A stretch of 64,000 nt of DNA from Streptomyces agglomeratus (GCF_001746415.1 NZ_MEHJ01000001.1:372001-436000), one strand, 5' to 3'; shown: positions 1 to 8,923, counted from the stretch's first letter. Notes: generated by a model not told the origin, from the sequence alone. A program made the numbers and translations.

Positions 1-45
1 GGGCGCCGTAGGAGAAGCTGTGTGCCCTGCGAGGCGCCAGGCCAG

Positions 46-231
46 TCACCTGCCTTTTTTGTTGAACCATCCGAGCGACTGGAGGACGGACGCGCCGATA
101 ACGAGGATGCCGAGAGGAACGACCGTGAACCAGGTGGCATCGGCTTTCATGGCCGCGAGCAGGGCGATGGCGCCGAGGGCCAGCGCCAGGAGCACGAGCA
201 TGCCCAGAAGGACTCGAATCTTGGAAACCAA
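46..231 (-). CDS. Small two-helix membrane protein
   Basis: Predicted 61-residue protein with two hydrophobic segments (about residues 6-28 and 36-53) and a basic tail ending NKKGR, so probably an inner-membrane protein. The TTG start is chosen because a GGAGAG ribosome-binding site lies 7 bases upstream; a TTG five codons earlier keeps the same frame but has no such site. No family was recognised and no function is proposed. Confidence 0.5.
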   Translation of the reverse strand: MVSKIRVLLGMLVLLALALGAIALLAAMKADATWFTVVPLGILVIGASVLQSLGWFNKKGR

Positions 232-582
232 CGGAGGACTCTCCAATGTTCAGGCGGGCTCTATTGACCAGACAGCGTTCGCTACCCGTTGGACGGCTGG
301 CGACGGTTGCCCAGTAGGGAGTCAGCAAGCTCCCCGGCGTGACACCACGGCTCCGTCAGGAAGCTCATGGAGTGAGTCTCCCAAGGCTGCCTTCCCGAGG
401 CGTCAGTAGAAATACGTAATCGAAGACGTAGGTCACCGGTCGGCCCGGGGCGGGGCAGCGGCCAGCTGTACAGTGAGCCATTGCCAATCTCACCTGTCGG
501 ATGGCCAGTTGGCCTGACGGACGGATGAAGCCCCTGTAGACGGGTTTTCGACCAAGAGAACCGTCTCCACCAGAGGCTTCGT
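232..582. other. Gene-free stretch
   Basis: No convincing coding frame, repeat or hairpin was seen between the small membrane-protein gene and the transposase remnant. Confidence 0.4.
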
Positions 583-930
583 ATGCTTGTCTACCCGTCC
601 GGCGTCGACGTTTCCAGCTCTGCCCTGCGCTTCCTCACTGCCCGCCTGAGGGAACACCGTCGTGTTCTCGGCACCCGATGGCGGCGCCTGAGCGCGGGTC
701 GCCAAGCCCTGCTCACCCTCGTCTACCTCCGCAACGGCCAGCCGTATGCCCAGCTCGCGGCTGGTTTCGGGATCGGCACCACCACCGTCTACCGCTACGT
801 CACCGAGGCCGTCGGGCTCCTGGCCGTCCTCGCCCCCACGCTCGCCGAAGCCATGCGGGCCGCGTCGATGAAGGCGTATTTGATCCTGGACGGGACGCTT
901 CTGCCGATCGACCGGATCGCCGCCGACCGT
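583..930 (+). pseudogene. IS5-type transposase, N-terminal fragment
   Basis: The first 115 or so codons match the N-terminus of actinobacterial IS5-group transposases: a basic helical segment, a helix-turn-helix around residues 45-70 (QLAAGFGIGTTTVYRYV) and the first catalytic-strand motif LILDGTLLPIDR with its aspartate. Homology stops abruptly after AADRP, where the expected substrate loop and the other two catalytic acids are missing. The reading frame stays open into unrelated DNA, giving a chimeric ORF to 1263. Confidence 0.65.
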
Positions 931-1125
931 CCCATCCTCGGGGTTCGTCCTCGGACGAGGCAGGAGTTTGAGGCGCCGGCGCAACGTTCGGGAAGCGGTC
1001 GCGTACGCGTTGCTGTTGGCGGCGGATCACGTCGGCGGTCTCGCAGCCGACCGGAAGGCGGCGGCCGAGCCGGTAGGCCTTGTGGTTGTCGTAGACGAGA
1101 ACGGGGCGAGCCGTCGGGGTCACTG
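931..1125 (-). pseudogene. Tyrosine recombinase (TnpA-type) internal fragment
   Basis: Read on the minus strand, this segment carries the block VLVYDNHKAYRLGRRLP followed by ETADVIRRQQQRVRDRFP. It resembles the region just before the catalytic core of large Streptomyces site-specific integrases. The HxxR and Tyr motifs are absent. It abuts the truncated transposase at about 930, so the junction looks like a deletion or recombination joint. A second recombinase remnant, covering the equivalent region and the catalytic core, lies at 8171. Confidence 0.5.
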
Positions 1126-1263
1126 GCGAACAAGGACGTCATCGGCTCCGGCGACGTTGCCTCGTACGAGGCGTGGCAGCGTCGTTGCGGGTACTCGCGT
1201 ACCGCCGCGAAGTGGCCCCCGGGCAAGACCACGTGGGACCTGCTCAAGGTTCCTGGGGAATAG
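1126..1263 (+). pseudogene. Peptidoglycan-binding-type C-terminal tail
   Basis: The last 45 codons of the open frame that starts in the transposase fragment read like the tail of an actinobacterial peptidoglycan-binding or lysozyme-like protein (motifs YEAWQRRCGYS, PGKTTWD, LKVP). No upstream domain of that type is present, so it is an isolated 3' fragment. The match is to a short motif set only. Confidence 0.35.
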
Positions 1264-1413
1264 TGCCAGGGCGGAGTCGGGATCGGCGGTGACACAACCG
1301 CAGGTCAGCTGGCCTATGGGAGGTTGATTCACGCCGTCTGCGGCTGCTGGCTAGTCCACAGTTCACCGCACCAGGTTGGGGGCACCCCTCTGTCTTGCCA
1401 CAGGAGCAAATCC

Positions 1414-2001
1414 ATGACTGTGCCCACCCCTGCCCCCGGCTACCCACAGCAGCCCGTCGGTGCTCCCCCTCATGTAGCCCCGCAAGCCGCCTACTCCCCC
1501 TTGCCTCCGCAGCCGCAAGGTGGCCTCAATAAGCCCGGCGGTCAGCTCAACGCCAAGCACAAGACTATCCTCGGTTGTGGCGGCATGCTCGCCGCCTTTC
1601 TCGTGGTCGGGATGATCGCGGCTGCCGTGTCGCCCTCCGAGGCCAAGCCCGCCGCGGCCAAGCCGGTCCCTGCCGTCACGGTTACCGCAACCGCAACCGT
1701 CACCGCTCCCCCGCCGGCCAAGGCGCCTAAACCGTCACCGACGAAGCCAGCCGCGCCGCAGAAAGCCCGCGTCCCCGACATGACCGGCAAGTCCGGGGAC
1801 CTGCTCGTGGAAGCGCTCCAGAAGGCAGGCTTCACCGACGGATACCGGGCCACCTCGTTCCACGACGTCAGCGGTCAGGGACGCACCGTGTTCTTGCTCA
1901 CCAACTGGCAGATCTGCGACCAGGACCCGAAGAACAAGACCGTCCCCGTCACCGCCAAGATCTCAGTCGGTGCCGTCAAGTTCGGCGAAACCTGCCCATA
2001 A
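1414..2001 (+). CDS. PASTA-like domain membrane protein
   Basis: 195 residues. A Pro/Gln-rich cytoplasmic N-terminus (1-45) precedes one transmembrane helix (about 51-72), a Pro/Ala/Lys/Thr linker (75-125) and a C-terminal PASTA-like domain (from about 126) beginning VPDMTGKSGDLLVEALQKAGF. PASTA domains bind peptidoglycan or muropeptides in Ser/Thr kinases and PBPs, but no kinase domain is present here; stand-alone membrane-anchored versions are common in Streptomyces. The ATG is chosen because CAGGAGC lies 7-8 bases upstream. Two cysteines in the PASTA part could form a disulfide outside the cell. Confidence 0.75.
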   Translation: MTVPTPAPGYPQQPVGAPPHVAPQAAYSPLPPQPQGGLNKPGGQLNAKHKTILGCGGMLAAFLVVGMIAAAVSPSEAKPAAAKPVPAVTVTATATVTAPPPAKAPKPSPTKPAAPQKARVPDMTGKSGDLLVEALQKAGFTDGYRATSFHDVSGQGRTVFLLTNWQICDQDPKNKTVPVTAKISVGAVKFGETCP

Positions 2002-2069
2002 AGATCTGAAACACGCACGATTGCGCTCTCTCATGGCTCCGGCCGTGAGAGAACGACGTTGCAGAGGCC

Positions 2070-2459
2070 GTGGAGGCCCGCATGAGGCGCTCCCGGGTGC
2101 TGTTCGTCAACGGGAACCGCTTCTCCGTGCTGGTGGAGGAGTCCGTGCTCAGGTGCCGGATCGGTGACTCCGAGACGATGGCGGGACAACTGGGCTACCT
2201 GCTCACGCTGATGTCGCTGCCGTCGGTCAGTCTGGGCGTGATCCCCTTCTCCGCTGCGCGCCCGACCTGGCCCCTGGAGACCTTCAACGTCTTCGACGAC
2301 GCCCGGGTCCATGTCGAGTTGCTGTCCGCGGCCGTGAAAATCACCGCTCCTGGCGAGGTCGAGCAGTACGTCAGAGCCATGAAGACGATGGCCGATTCGG
2401 CGGTGTACGGCAGTTCGGCCCGCGGGTTGATCACGGACGCCATTGCTCATCTGCGGTAG
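2070..2459 (+). pseudogene. DUF5753 regulator, C-terminal half only
   Basis: 129 codons match the second half of the DUF5753 domain of Streptomyces XRE-family regulators: AVEARMRRSRVLF at the start, then the GYLLTLMSLPSVSLGVIPF strand and a C-terminal VEQYVRAMKTMADSAV helix. The frame is blocked by TGA at 2046 and the usual N-terminal helix-turn-helix (about 90 codons) is missing. These regulators commonly sit next to RsbW-like ATPases, as here. Confidence 0.7.
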
Positions 2460-2616
2460 ACCGCATAGAGAACCGTAGAAAACTGTGGAGGTGCCTCACG
2501 AGCCTTCCCTACGGTCGCAGCACACCGCTTGCTGTCGGGTCATCTCGGCCCTCTGAACCGGTCTGTGACGCACAGTCGGCGGCCTCCCTGATCGTTCGAC
2601 AGCGGACGAGGTCCCG

Positions 2617-3114
2617 ATGTCAGTGACCGCCACACCCTGCCCTACAGGACACCCCGGGTACTCCCAGACCCTCCCCCCCGAGGCGGAGAGCCCGGCCGTA
2701 GCCCGCAGGCTCGTCCGTACCGCTCTGGCCGCCTGGGGCCTGGAGGACCAAATCGACGACGCCACGGTGGTCATCACCGAGCTGGTCTCGAACGCCGTGG
2801 ACCATGGCCGCCTCCCCTCGATCCGCGTGATCGTCTCTCGCCCCACCGAGAACTGGCTCCGCCTCGGGGTCGTCGACCGCTCGAAGGTCATCCCGATGAT
2901 GCGGACCGACTCCAACGGCGATCAGATCCGGGGCCGTGGCCTCCTGGTGGTCGACGCCCTGACCGAGCGCTGAGGCACCGACCTTTACCGGTGGGGCAAG
3001 CAGGTCTGGGGCGAGTTGAAGTGCGACGGCCCCTCTGACTCCCGTCCACCTGGACGGGTATCCACACCACCAGAGAAGGAGATTCCCAATGATCTTGTCA
3101 AGTCAGGGCGGTGA
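2617..3114 (+). pseudogene. RsbW-like anti-sigma ATPase interrupted by TGA
   Basis: HATPase_c_2 (serine-kinase/anti-sigma) family. The N-box appears as VVITELVSNAVDHG and the G1-like box as GRGLLVVDAL. Translation stops at TGA 2971-2973, but the same frame continues as GTDLYRWGKQVWGELKC, which is how intact homologues continue (..LTERWGTD..RWGKQVW..). The stop therefore most likely replaces a TGG tryptophan codon at residue 119. The truncated product keeps most of the ATP-binding fold but loses the last strand. Its 3' end abuts an IS110 insertion. Confidence 0.75.
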
Positions 3115-4199
3115 CGCCTTGTGATGCGTTCACTGCGCTGCGGCAGCAGCTTGGGGGACGGCTGTCTCGAAGTTTCGGCCGTCGCGTATGAGGGCCCAGA
3201 GAACGTTCAGACGGCGCCTGGCGAGGGCCAGGATCGCCTGCTTATGAGACTTCCGCTCGTCGCGCTTGCGGCGGTAGAACGCCTTGGAGACGGGGCAGTG
3301 CATGAGCGACCTGGGCCGAGAGGTAGAACATCCGCAGGAGTCTTCGACTGTAGCGGCGGGGTCGGCGGAAGTTGCCGCTGATCTTGCCCGAGTCGCGTGG
3401 GACGGGGGCGAGGCCGGCGACGCCTGCGAGGCGGTCAGGGCTGCCGAAGAGGGCCATGTCTCCGCCGGTGGCTGCGATGAACTCGGCGCCGAGCATGTCG
3501 CCGATACCGGGCATGCTGGTGATCACTCCGGCGTCGGGATGCTCGCGAAACCGGCCCTCGATCAGGGCTTCGAGCTCGGCGATCTCCTGGTCGAGGGACA
3601 TCACCTCCCTCGCCAGGGTGTAGACCATCTTCGCGCAGGTCTTCTCCCCGGGGACGACGGTGAACTGGGCCTCAGCGGCGGTGACGGCGGCCTCCGCAGT
3701 GCTCTTCGCCGCGTTGAGGGTGCGCACGCCGTGATTCTTCAGCCAGGTCGCCAGCCGGCCCCCTTCCGATCCTCCGCAGGGCGGCCGGGGTCTGGTAGCC
3801 CGTCAGCAGGATCAGTGCGCTCTTGGAGACGCTGTAGTCGGAGCAGTTTCAGCAGTTCGGTCTCGCTGTTCGGCACGCGGCGGGAGAGCAGCGTCTTCCC
3901 GTCCGTGTCGATGGCAGTGCAGTGGTGCTCGGCTTTGCCCGCATCCGTCCCGGCCCACAGTTGGGGCATCAGGTCCTCCTCCGCCGACGTGCGTGTACTC
4001 CGTCCCAGCAGACGACCTCGCCGACGTGTCCATACGAGCGATTCAGTTCGCGCATCCCAATCAGCGGCCGAGTCGTCGCGGGGAGTCGGGCGGCCAATCT
4101 CCTTGAGCCACAACAGCGGCGCCCACATGCCAGCCACACCCGGCTCCCCTGGGTGTCCCGATCTTACGAGTGACCCGAATCAACCCACGAAGAAAGGTA
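3088..4199 (-). mobile_element. IS110-family element, internally deleted
   Basis: A degenerate IS110 copy of about 1.1 kb (intact length is usually about 1.4 kb). Its outer ends resemble those of the copy at 49527-52657: a left end near CCCAATG..TGTCAAG and a right flank ending AGAAAGGTA, with a shared upstream block TCCCAATCAGCGG. The element separates the ribosome-binding site after the ATPase gene (GAGAAGGAG at about 3072) from the small ORF at 4209. Confidence 0.65.
3130..3969 (-). pseudogene. IS110 transposase, deleted and frameshifted
   Basis: The N-terminal DEDD start is clear (MPQLWAGTDAGKAEHHC, ATG with AGGAGGACCT upstream). After about 43 codons the frame changes and roughly 150 central codons are missing; then LKNHG-type and NAAKSTAEAAVTAAEAQ blocks resume. 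The C-terminal Transposase_20 region is readable (MPGIGDMLGAEFIAATGGDMA, DRLAGVAGLAPVPRDSGK), followed by another frameshift before the KAFYRRKRDERKSHKQAILALARR tail motif. Not functional. Confidence 0.75.
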
Positions 4200-4208
4200 T
4201 GGACCCAC

Positions 4209-4310
4209 ATGAGTGACAGCGGAAAGCACGGCGGCCAGCCCTCGGACAAGCCCTGGACTCCCCCGAGTCCCTCGGAGCCGAGCCCTGACGGGTCGGGACC
4301 GAAGAAGTGA
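4209..4310 (+). CDS. 33-residue Pro/Ser-rich ORF coupled to the methyltransferase
   Basis: A short hydrophilic ORF (starts MSDSGKHGGQ, ends SPDGSGPKK) whose stop TGA overlaps the GTG start of the methyltransferase gene (GTGA), so the two are probably translationally coupled. GAAAGG lies upstream of the ATG and derives from the flanking IS110 end. There is no leader-peptide signature of known RiPPs and no cysteine, so a substrate role for the methyltransferase is only a possibility. Confidence 0.4.
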   Translation: MSDSGKHGGQPSDKPWTPPSPSEPSPDGSGPKK

Positions 4311-5424
4311 TCCCGACGCGAGCGCAGGACGGTCACGCCGCCCTCGTCCGGTTACTGGACGAGCAGGGGCTCCTGACCCCGGCCTGGCGACAGGTGTGGG
4401 AGAAGCTGCCCCGGCACCACTTCATCCCACAGGAGATCTGGCGCCAGCACCCAGACCGGTGCGAGCCCGTCACGACATACGAGGACTGGTGCGATCTCGT
4501 CAGCAGCGACGAGCCGGTGATCATCCAGGTGGACGACGGGAACGAGGACGGGCCCGGTGTGGCCACGTCCTCGAACTCCATGCCCTCCATGGTCGCCAAG
4601 ATGCTCGGGCTCCTCCAGGTCAAGAACCACGACCGGGTCCTGGAAATCGGCACCGCCTCCGGCTACTTGGCGGCTCTGCTGGCCGAGCGCCTCGGGGACC
4701 GCAACGTCTACAGCGTCGAGATCGCCCCCCCCTGGCCGCCATGGCGACCAACCACCTACGGCCCCTCGGCTACACGCCGAACCTCCGCCTCGGTGACGGA
4801 GAGCTGGGGTGGCCGGAGGAGGCACCGTTCGACCGGCTCATCTCCACCTGCTCGCTCCGGCGCGTGCCGTACGCATTCGTGGAGCAGGTCCGTCCCGGCG
4901 GCATCATCGTCGCCCCGCTGTACCGCGACTTCTGGAGCGGCGCCCTGGTCCAGCTCACCGTCCAGACCGACGGACGCGCCTGGGGCCACTTCCAGGGCGG
5001 AGCCTCGTACATGCCAATGAGGTCGCAGCGGGCAACGGCAACCGTGGAGGTCGACTCCTCCACAGCACGCTCCCGGACAGCCGGCCTGGACCCCGAGGAA
5101 CTGCTGTCCCTTGGCTTCGCCCTGTACGCCGGGGCCCGACTGCCAGGCGTATGGATGCAACACTCCCGGACCGAGGACACCGTCAAGGTCTGGGCTCGTG
5201 GCGAGGACGGGTCAGCCACGTCCACGGCGAAGGGCGAGGACTTGTAGCAGTACGGGCCACGTGACCTGTGGACGGAGATCGAGGCCGTGCACCGCGAGTA
5301 CGTCGCCCTCGGCCGACCTGACGCCCAGCGCTTCGGCCTTACGGTCACGGCCGAGGGTCAGCAGGTCTGGATGCACCACCCGGGGGCGACCGTGGCCCCC
5401 ATGGCGAGCGGTACTGACCGCTGA
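4307..5424 (+). pseudogene. PCMT-like O-methyltransferase, frameshift plus amber stop
   Basis: The N-terminal half contains the isoaspartyl-methyltransferase-type segment (VWEKLPRHHFIPQEIW) and SAM motif I VLEIGTASGYLAALLAERLG. At the C8 run 4725-4732 the frame shifts by one base; the continuation AAMATNHLRPLGYTPNLRLGDG and FDRLISTCS..VRPGGIIVAPLY completes the Rossmann fold. TAG at 5245-5247 then interrupts the frame, beyond which a homologous tail continues (PRDLWTEIEAVHREY, RFGLTVTAEGQQVW) to TGA 5424. Repairing both lesions would give about 370 residues. Family members in Streptomyces often neighbour DUF5753 regulators and RsbW-like ATPases, as here. Confidence 0.7.
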
Positions 5425-5487
5425 TCGCCCTCGTTGAGCCGAGGCCACCTGATCCCAGGAGGCTCGCCCCGGTTCAGCGAGGTGCAG

Positions 5488-5521
5488 AGAGCCCCGGCTG
5501 TCCTCGGACAGTCGGGGCTCT
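5488..5521 (+). terminator. Hairpin terminator after the methyltransferase
   Basis: A 14-bp stem (AGAGCCCCGGCTGT with ACAGTCGGGGCTCT, one G-T pair) and a 6-base loop, 64 bases after the methyltransferase stop. No long T-run follows, as is usual in Streptomyces. Confidence 0.65.
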
Positions 5522-5567
5522 GTCGGCGTCACCGTCAGGTTCTTGAGGAGTAGCCCGTGCGAGGCAG

Positions 5568-5800
5568 CGTGTTCCCCTGGCTGAAGCGACTGGCGTTTGT
5601 GGACGGTTGCCACGGGTCGAAGCGTTCGGGCAGCTCGCGCCACTGGCCGCCGGTGCTGAGTCGATGGATGATCCCGTTGATCACCTAGCGGTGGTCCCGC
5701 CACTGGCCGCACCGGTTGTTGCCCGTGGGCTGGGCAGGAGCGGTTCCAGGACCGCCCACTCGTCGTCGCTGAGATCCCCTCTGCTGAGCACGATCAGAGC
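5568..5800 (-). pseudogene. IS5-family transposase N-terminal remnant
   Basis: Minus-strand translation gives DLSDDEWAVLEPLLP then, after a frameshift, VINGIIHRLSTGGQWRELPERF, the DUF4096-type N-terminus of IS5 transposases. A TAG (5685-5687 on the plus strand as CTA) sits in the motif WRDHR-x-VI. No catalytic DDE part remains. Confidence 0.65.
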
Positions 5801-6036
5801 AACGCTGCCGCGCGAAGGGATACGACCTTCAGCAAGCGAAAGCCCCGGTCAGCAGTCCGGAAAGGGGTTGCCGCCGCAGAGTAAGGGCTACTACCCTCAC
5901 GCCAGCGCGACAGACGCGTGATCTCGGGATGAGGAGGTTGATGAATATGGCTGCCGTTGGCCGTGATCAGCATGCCCTCATCCGGCCCGTGCGATAACAG
6001 AGCGCGGCCGGTCGTTCCAACGACCTGGAGAGACAC

Positions 6037-6555
6037 ATGTCTTCCTCTTTTTCACACGGCCACGCCGACGTGGTCACCAAGCGCCTCGTCCTGCGGCCCT
6101 GGACCAGGAGCGAGGCCATAGCGGTCCTCGACGACACCCGGCCCCCGCACTGGGCGGACGACTTTCCCGCCGGAGGCGATCGGGTGGTCGCGGGCCTCTT
6201 CGAGCAGTACCCCGACTGGCTCGGCCCCTACGGCCACCGTCTGGTCATCGAGCGCGACAGCGGCCTAGTGGTGGGCTCCATCGGCCTGTTCTGGCCGCCC
6301 AGCAAGGGGGTCCTTGAGATCGGCTACGGCATCGTAGTCTCCCGGCGTGGCCGAGGCTATGCCCCCGAGGCCACCAAGGCCCTCGCCGACTTCGCCCTCA
6401 CCTTGCCAGATGTCCACACTGTGTCCGCCGACGTGGAACTGTCGAACCCGGCCTCATTCCGAGTACTGGAGAAGGCCGGCTTCCGCCGCTGGACGACCGG
6501 GGAGAACAACGTAGTCAAGTTCAGGATCTCGAACCCGGACCGCGATCTGCGCTGA
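6037..6555 (+). CDS. GNAT-family N-acetyltransferase (RimJ/RimL type)
   Basis: 172 residues with the RimJ-type layout: an opening strand TKRLVLRPWTRSEAIAVLDD, a central strand VIERDSGLVVGSIGLFW, and the acetyl-CoA motif A region GYGIVVSRRGRGYAPEATKAL (R/Q-x-x-G-x-G/A type), then VELSNPASFRVLEKAGFRR. Such enzymes transfer acetyl from acetyl-CoA to an N-terminus, an amino-sugar or a small amine; the substrate cannot be read. GGAGAG precedes the ATG. It stands alone and is followed by a strong terminator. Confidence 0.85.
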   Translation: MSSSFSHGHADVVTKRLVLRPWTRSEAIAVLDDTRPPHWADDFPAGGDRVVAGLFEQYPDWLGPYGHRLVIERDSGLVVGSIGLFWPPSKGVLEIGYGIVVSRRGRGYAPEATKALADFALTLPDVHTVSADVELSNPASFRVLEKAGFRRWTTGENNVVKFRISNPDRDLR

Positions 6556-6560
6556 TTTCG

Positions 6561-6594
6561 TGGGGTCCTGGAAGCAATGCCCTCCAGGACCCCA
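6561..6594 (+). terminator. Strong hairpin after the GNAT gene
   Basis: Perfect 12-bp stem TGGGGTCCTGGA / TCCAGGACCCCA with a 10-base loop, starting 6 bases after the stop codon. Confidence 0.75.
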
Positions 6595-6629
6595 CCGCGG
6601 TCGCTGAATTCCCGGGCTACCAGCGTGAT

Positions 6630-6977
6630 CGGAGAGACGGGCCTAGGGTCCTGGCGGGCAGGGTGCGGGCGCCGTCACGGAGGGCACCCAGGATGGTCGG
6701 GGGATGTAGGGGTGTAGTCGACGACGTAGATCACCTCCTTGACGATGTCGTCGGGGCCGGCGCCCGCGGCAGCGAGGGCGGTGGTGATGTTGCGGGCGAT
6801 CACGGCGGCCTGGGCTGCGTGATGCCGCCGGTGGAGTTGCCGGAGACGTCCCCAGGCGAGCTGCCCGGAGAGGTGGATGAGTCGACGGCCGGTGGTCGTG
6901 ACGACCTGGCCGATGAGGCCGGGTGCGGCGTTCGAACCGGGAGGGTCGATGCGCTGAACGGTCACGGGGCGGCTCAC
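6630..6977 (-). pseudogene. RidA (YjgF/Rid) family gene with several indels
   Basis: Read from the ATG at 6977, the product matches Rid-family enamine/imine deaminases: an N-terminal strand (VTTTGRRLIHLSGQLAW), then AAQAAVIARNITTALAAAGAGPDDIVKEVIYVVDYTP. Between residues 48 and 56 the frame is shifted and restored by a second indel; the out-of-frame DNA encodes the expected DVSGNSTGGIT. A third shift follows TPTSPD, after which ALRDGARTLPA is readable in another frame and homology stops. Rid proteins hydrolyse reactive enamines formed by PLP enzymes; a PLP-dependent lyase gene lies just upstream on the same strand. Confidence 0.65.
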
Positions 6978-7044
6978 TCCAGTGGGTGGTGGCGAGAGTT
7001 ACGGTGAGACTGTCGATGGGGGCGGTGCCGTCCGGTTCGGTGCT

Positions 7045-7140
7045 CGCCCAGGCCATGGTCCAGCGCGTTCAGGCCGTTGCCGAAGCCAACGGCGGCATCG
7101 ACTGGGACATCAACATCGAGTTCACCTCGGTCCGAGTAAT
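7045..7140 (+). pseudogene. Possible IS5-type transposase scrap
   Basis: About 30 codons read VQAVAEANGGIDWDINIEFTSVRV, similar to the segment before the first catalytic Asp of IS5 transposases (..IDWTVSVDSTSVRAHQ..). It is too short to be sure. Confidence 0.3.
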
Positions 7141-7142
7141 TG

Positions 7143-8159
7143 TCAAGACCTGTGGATGGGAGCCGGGCCGACCCAGCGGTGGTAGGCATCTACATCGACG
7201 TTGCTGCCGCACACGATGGTGGCTACGTGTCGGCCGGCGAAGCGGTCACGGTCCTCGAGGATCGCCGCGACGCCGAGCGCGGCCGACGGCTCGACGACGA
7301 GGCCCGCGTGGTCGAGGAGCATCCGCATACCGGCGATGATCGTTGCCTCCTGCACCAAAACGGCGTCGTCGGCTACCAGGAGTAGGTCGTTTAGGACGGC
7401 CGGGATGGGACGCCGGCCGGCGACGCCGTCAGCGATCGTGTTGGTCGAGTCGGTAGTGACCACTCGTCGCATGCGCCACGAGTGTGTCATCGCCGGTGCG
7501 CCCAGCGGCTGGACGCAGATCACCTCGACCTCGGGTGCCAGGGCCTTCACCACATGCCCCACACCGGTGGCCAGCGCCCCACCGCCGAGAGCGATCAGGA
7601 CGGCGTCGAACGACAGCTCAGTGCCGACCAGTTCCAGGCCGATGGTCGCCGCGCCCTCGCAGGTTTCGATGTCCAGGCTGTCTTCGACCAGCCGGATGCC
7701 GTCGTACCGCGCGATGGCCACCGCCCGCTCGCGCGCCATCTCGTGGTCTCCGTCCACCAGCTCCAATCCGGCGTCCAACGCGCGGATGCGATCAAGCTTG
7801 GCCCGAGTCGCAAAGCGGGATGCCACGACTGTAACGTCGAGCCCCCGGCCGCGACCGGACCACGCAAGGGCTTGGCCGAGGTTGCCCGCGCTCGCGCACA
7901 CCGCGGCTCGCGAGGCATCGTCGGCCAGCAGGCTCGCGACTACCTCGGTGCCGCGGGCCTTGAAGCTGCGGACCGGGTTCGCCGTTTCCAGCTTGATGCT
8001 CACCGTGCACCCGAGGCCGGGCTCCAGTGCCTCGCAGCGGTAGAGCGGAGTGTCGAGAAAGACCGGGTCGATTACCCGGCGAGCCGCCCGGATCCGAGCA
8101 GTGTCGAGACGCGTTTCCTGCACGACACAGCAGCGTAGCGCCACCAGTGCTGGTTCCAT
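7143..8159 (-). CDS. PLP-dependent threonine dehydratase-like enzyme
   Basis: 338 residues of fold-type II PLP enzyme. The PLP lysine motif is SIKLETANPVRSFKARG (Lys67 as numbered from the ATG), followed by CASAGNLGQALAWSGRGRGLDVTVV, the glycine-rich phosphate loop ALGGGALATGVG, and a C-terminal VCGSNVDVDAY. Family members deaminate threonine or serine to 2-oxo acids through an enamine, or act as amino-acid racemases; there is no ACT regulatory domain, so it resembles catabolic or secondary-metabolism versions. No clear ribosome-binding site precedes the ATG at 8159; the GTG at 8123 is an alternative start. The damaged RidA gene lies immediately downstream in the same orientation. Confidence 0.8.
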   Translation of the reverse strand: MEPALVALRCCVVQETRLDTARIRAARRVIDPVFLDTPLYRCEALEPGLGCTVSIKLETANPVRSFKARGTEVVASLLADDASRAAVCASAGNLGQALAWSGRGRGLDVTVVASRFATRAKLDRIRALDAGLELVDGDHEMARERAVAIARYDGIRLVEDSLDIETCEGAATIGLELVGTELSFDAVLIALGGGALATGVGHVVKALAPEVEVICVQPLGAPAMTHSWRMRRVVTTDSTNTIADGVAGRRPIPAVLNDLLLVADDAVLVQEATIIAGMRMLLDHAGLVVEPSAALGVAAILEDRDRFAGRHVATIVCGSNVDVDAYHRWVGPAPIHRS

Positions 8160-8170
8160 GAGTAACTGTG

Positions 8171-8855
8171 ATGAAAGGCGAATCCCTGGTCCCCATCGAC
8201 GAAGAAATCCACAAGCTCATCATCGACCAGCAGCAACGTGTCCTCGCCCGCTGGACCGACGGCTGCCCGCACCTATTTCCCCGGCCGCCGGAGAACCCCG
8301 ACGGCGGCTATCCGACCGCGTGCTCCACCTACTGGCTGGTCCTCTACCGCTGGCTCCAACTCTGCGAATTCCGCGACCAGCACGGGCGGCCCGCCCACTT
8401 CACCCCTCACCAGTGGCGTCATACTCTGGGCACCCGAATGATCAACCGGGACGTCCCGCAAGAAGTTGTACGCCGCATCCTCGACCACGACACCGCCGAG
8501 ATGACCGCGCACTACGTGCGGCTGCATGACACCACGGTCCGTGAGCACTGGGAGAAGGCCCGCAAGGTCAACATCAGCGGGCAGGCCAGAACTCGACCCC
8601 GACGGACCACTCGCCGAGGCGGCCTGGTCCAAGCAGCGGCTCTGCGCGCCACCCAGGCCCTGCCGAACGGCTACTGCGGCCGCCCGTCCAGCAGTCCTGC
8701 CCGCACGCAAATGCCTGCCTGCCCTGCCCGATGTTCATCACCATCATCCCCGAGTTTCTTCCCCAGCACAGCCAACACCGCAGCGACATCCTGCAAATCA
8801 TCACGACCGTCAACCGGCGAAACCACCCCCACCTGGCGAGACGCATAAACCGCAA
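8171..8855 (+). pseudogene. Tyrosine recombinase C-terminal part with frameshifts
   Basis: Catalytic core residues are visible: HQWRHTLGTRMINRDVP (the R-H-x-x-R region) and the HAEMTAHY-type helix as DHDTAEMTAHYVRLHD with the nucleophile Tyr. The N-terminal half is missing. After KVNISGQ the frame shifts repeatedly; pieces such as ELDPDGPLAEAAWSKQRL, ATQALPNGYCG, and MFITIIPEFLPQHSQHR (the cysteine-rich tail region of Streptomyces TnpA-type integrases) occur in three frames. Dead remnant of an integrative element. Confidence 0.75.
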
Positions 8856-8923
8856 TCACCCACGAACTTCACGTACCAGCCGTCCTCTAAGGGCAACCGG
8901 GCGCCCAGCGCTCACGGGCACGT

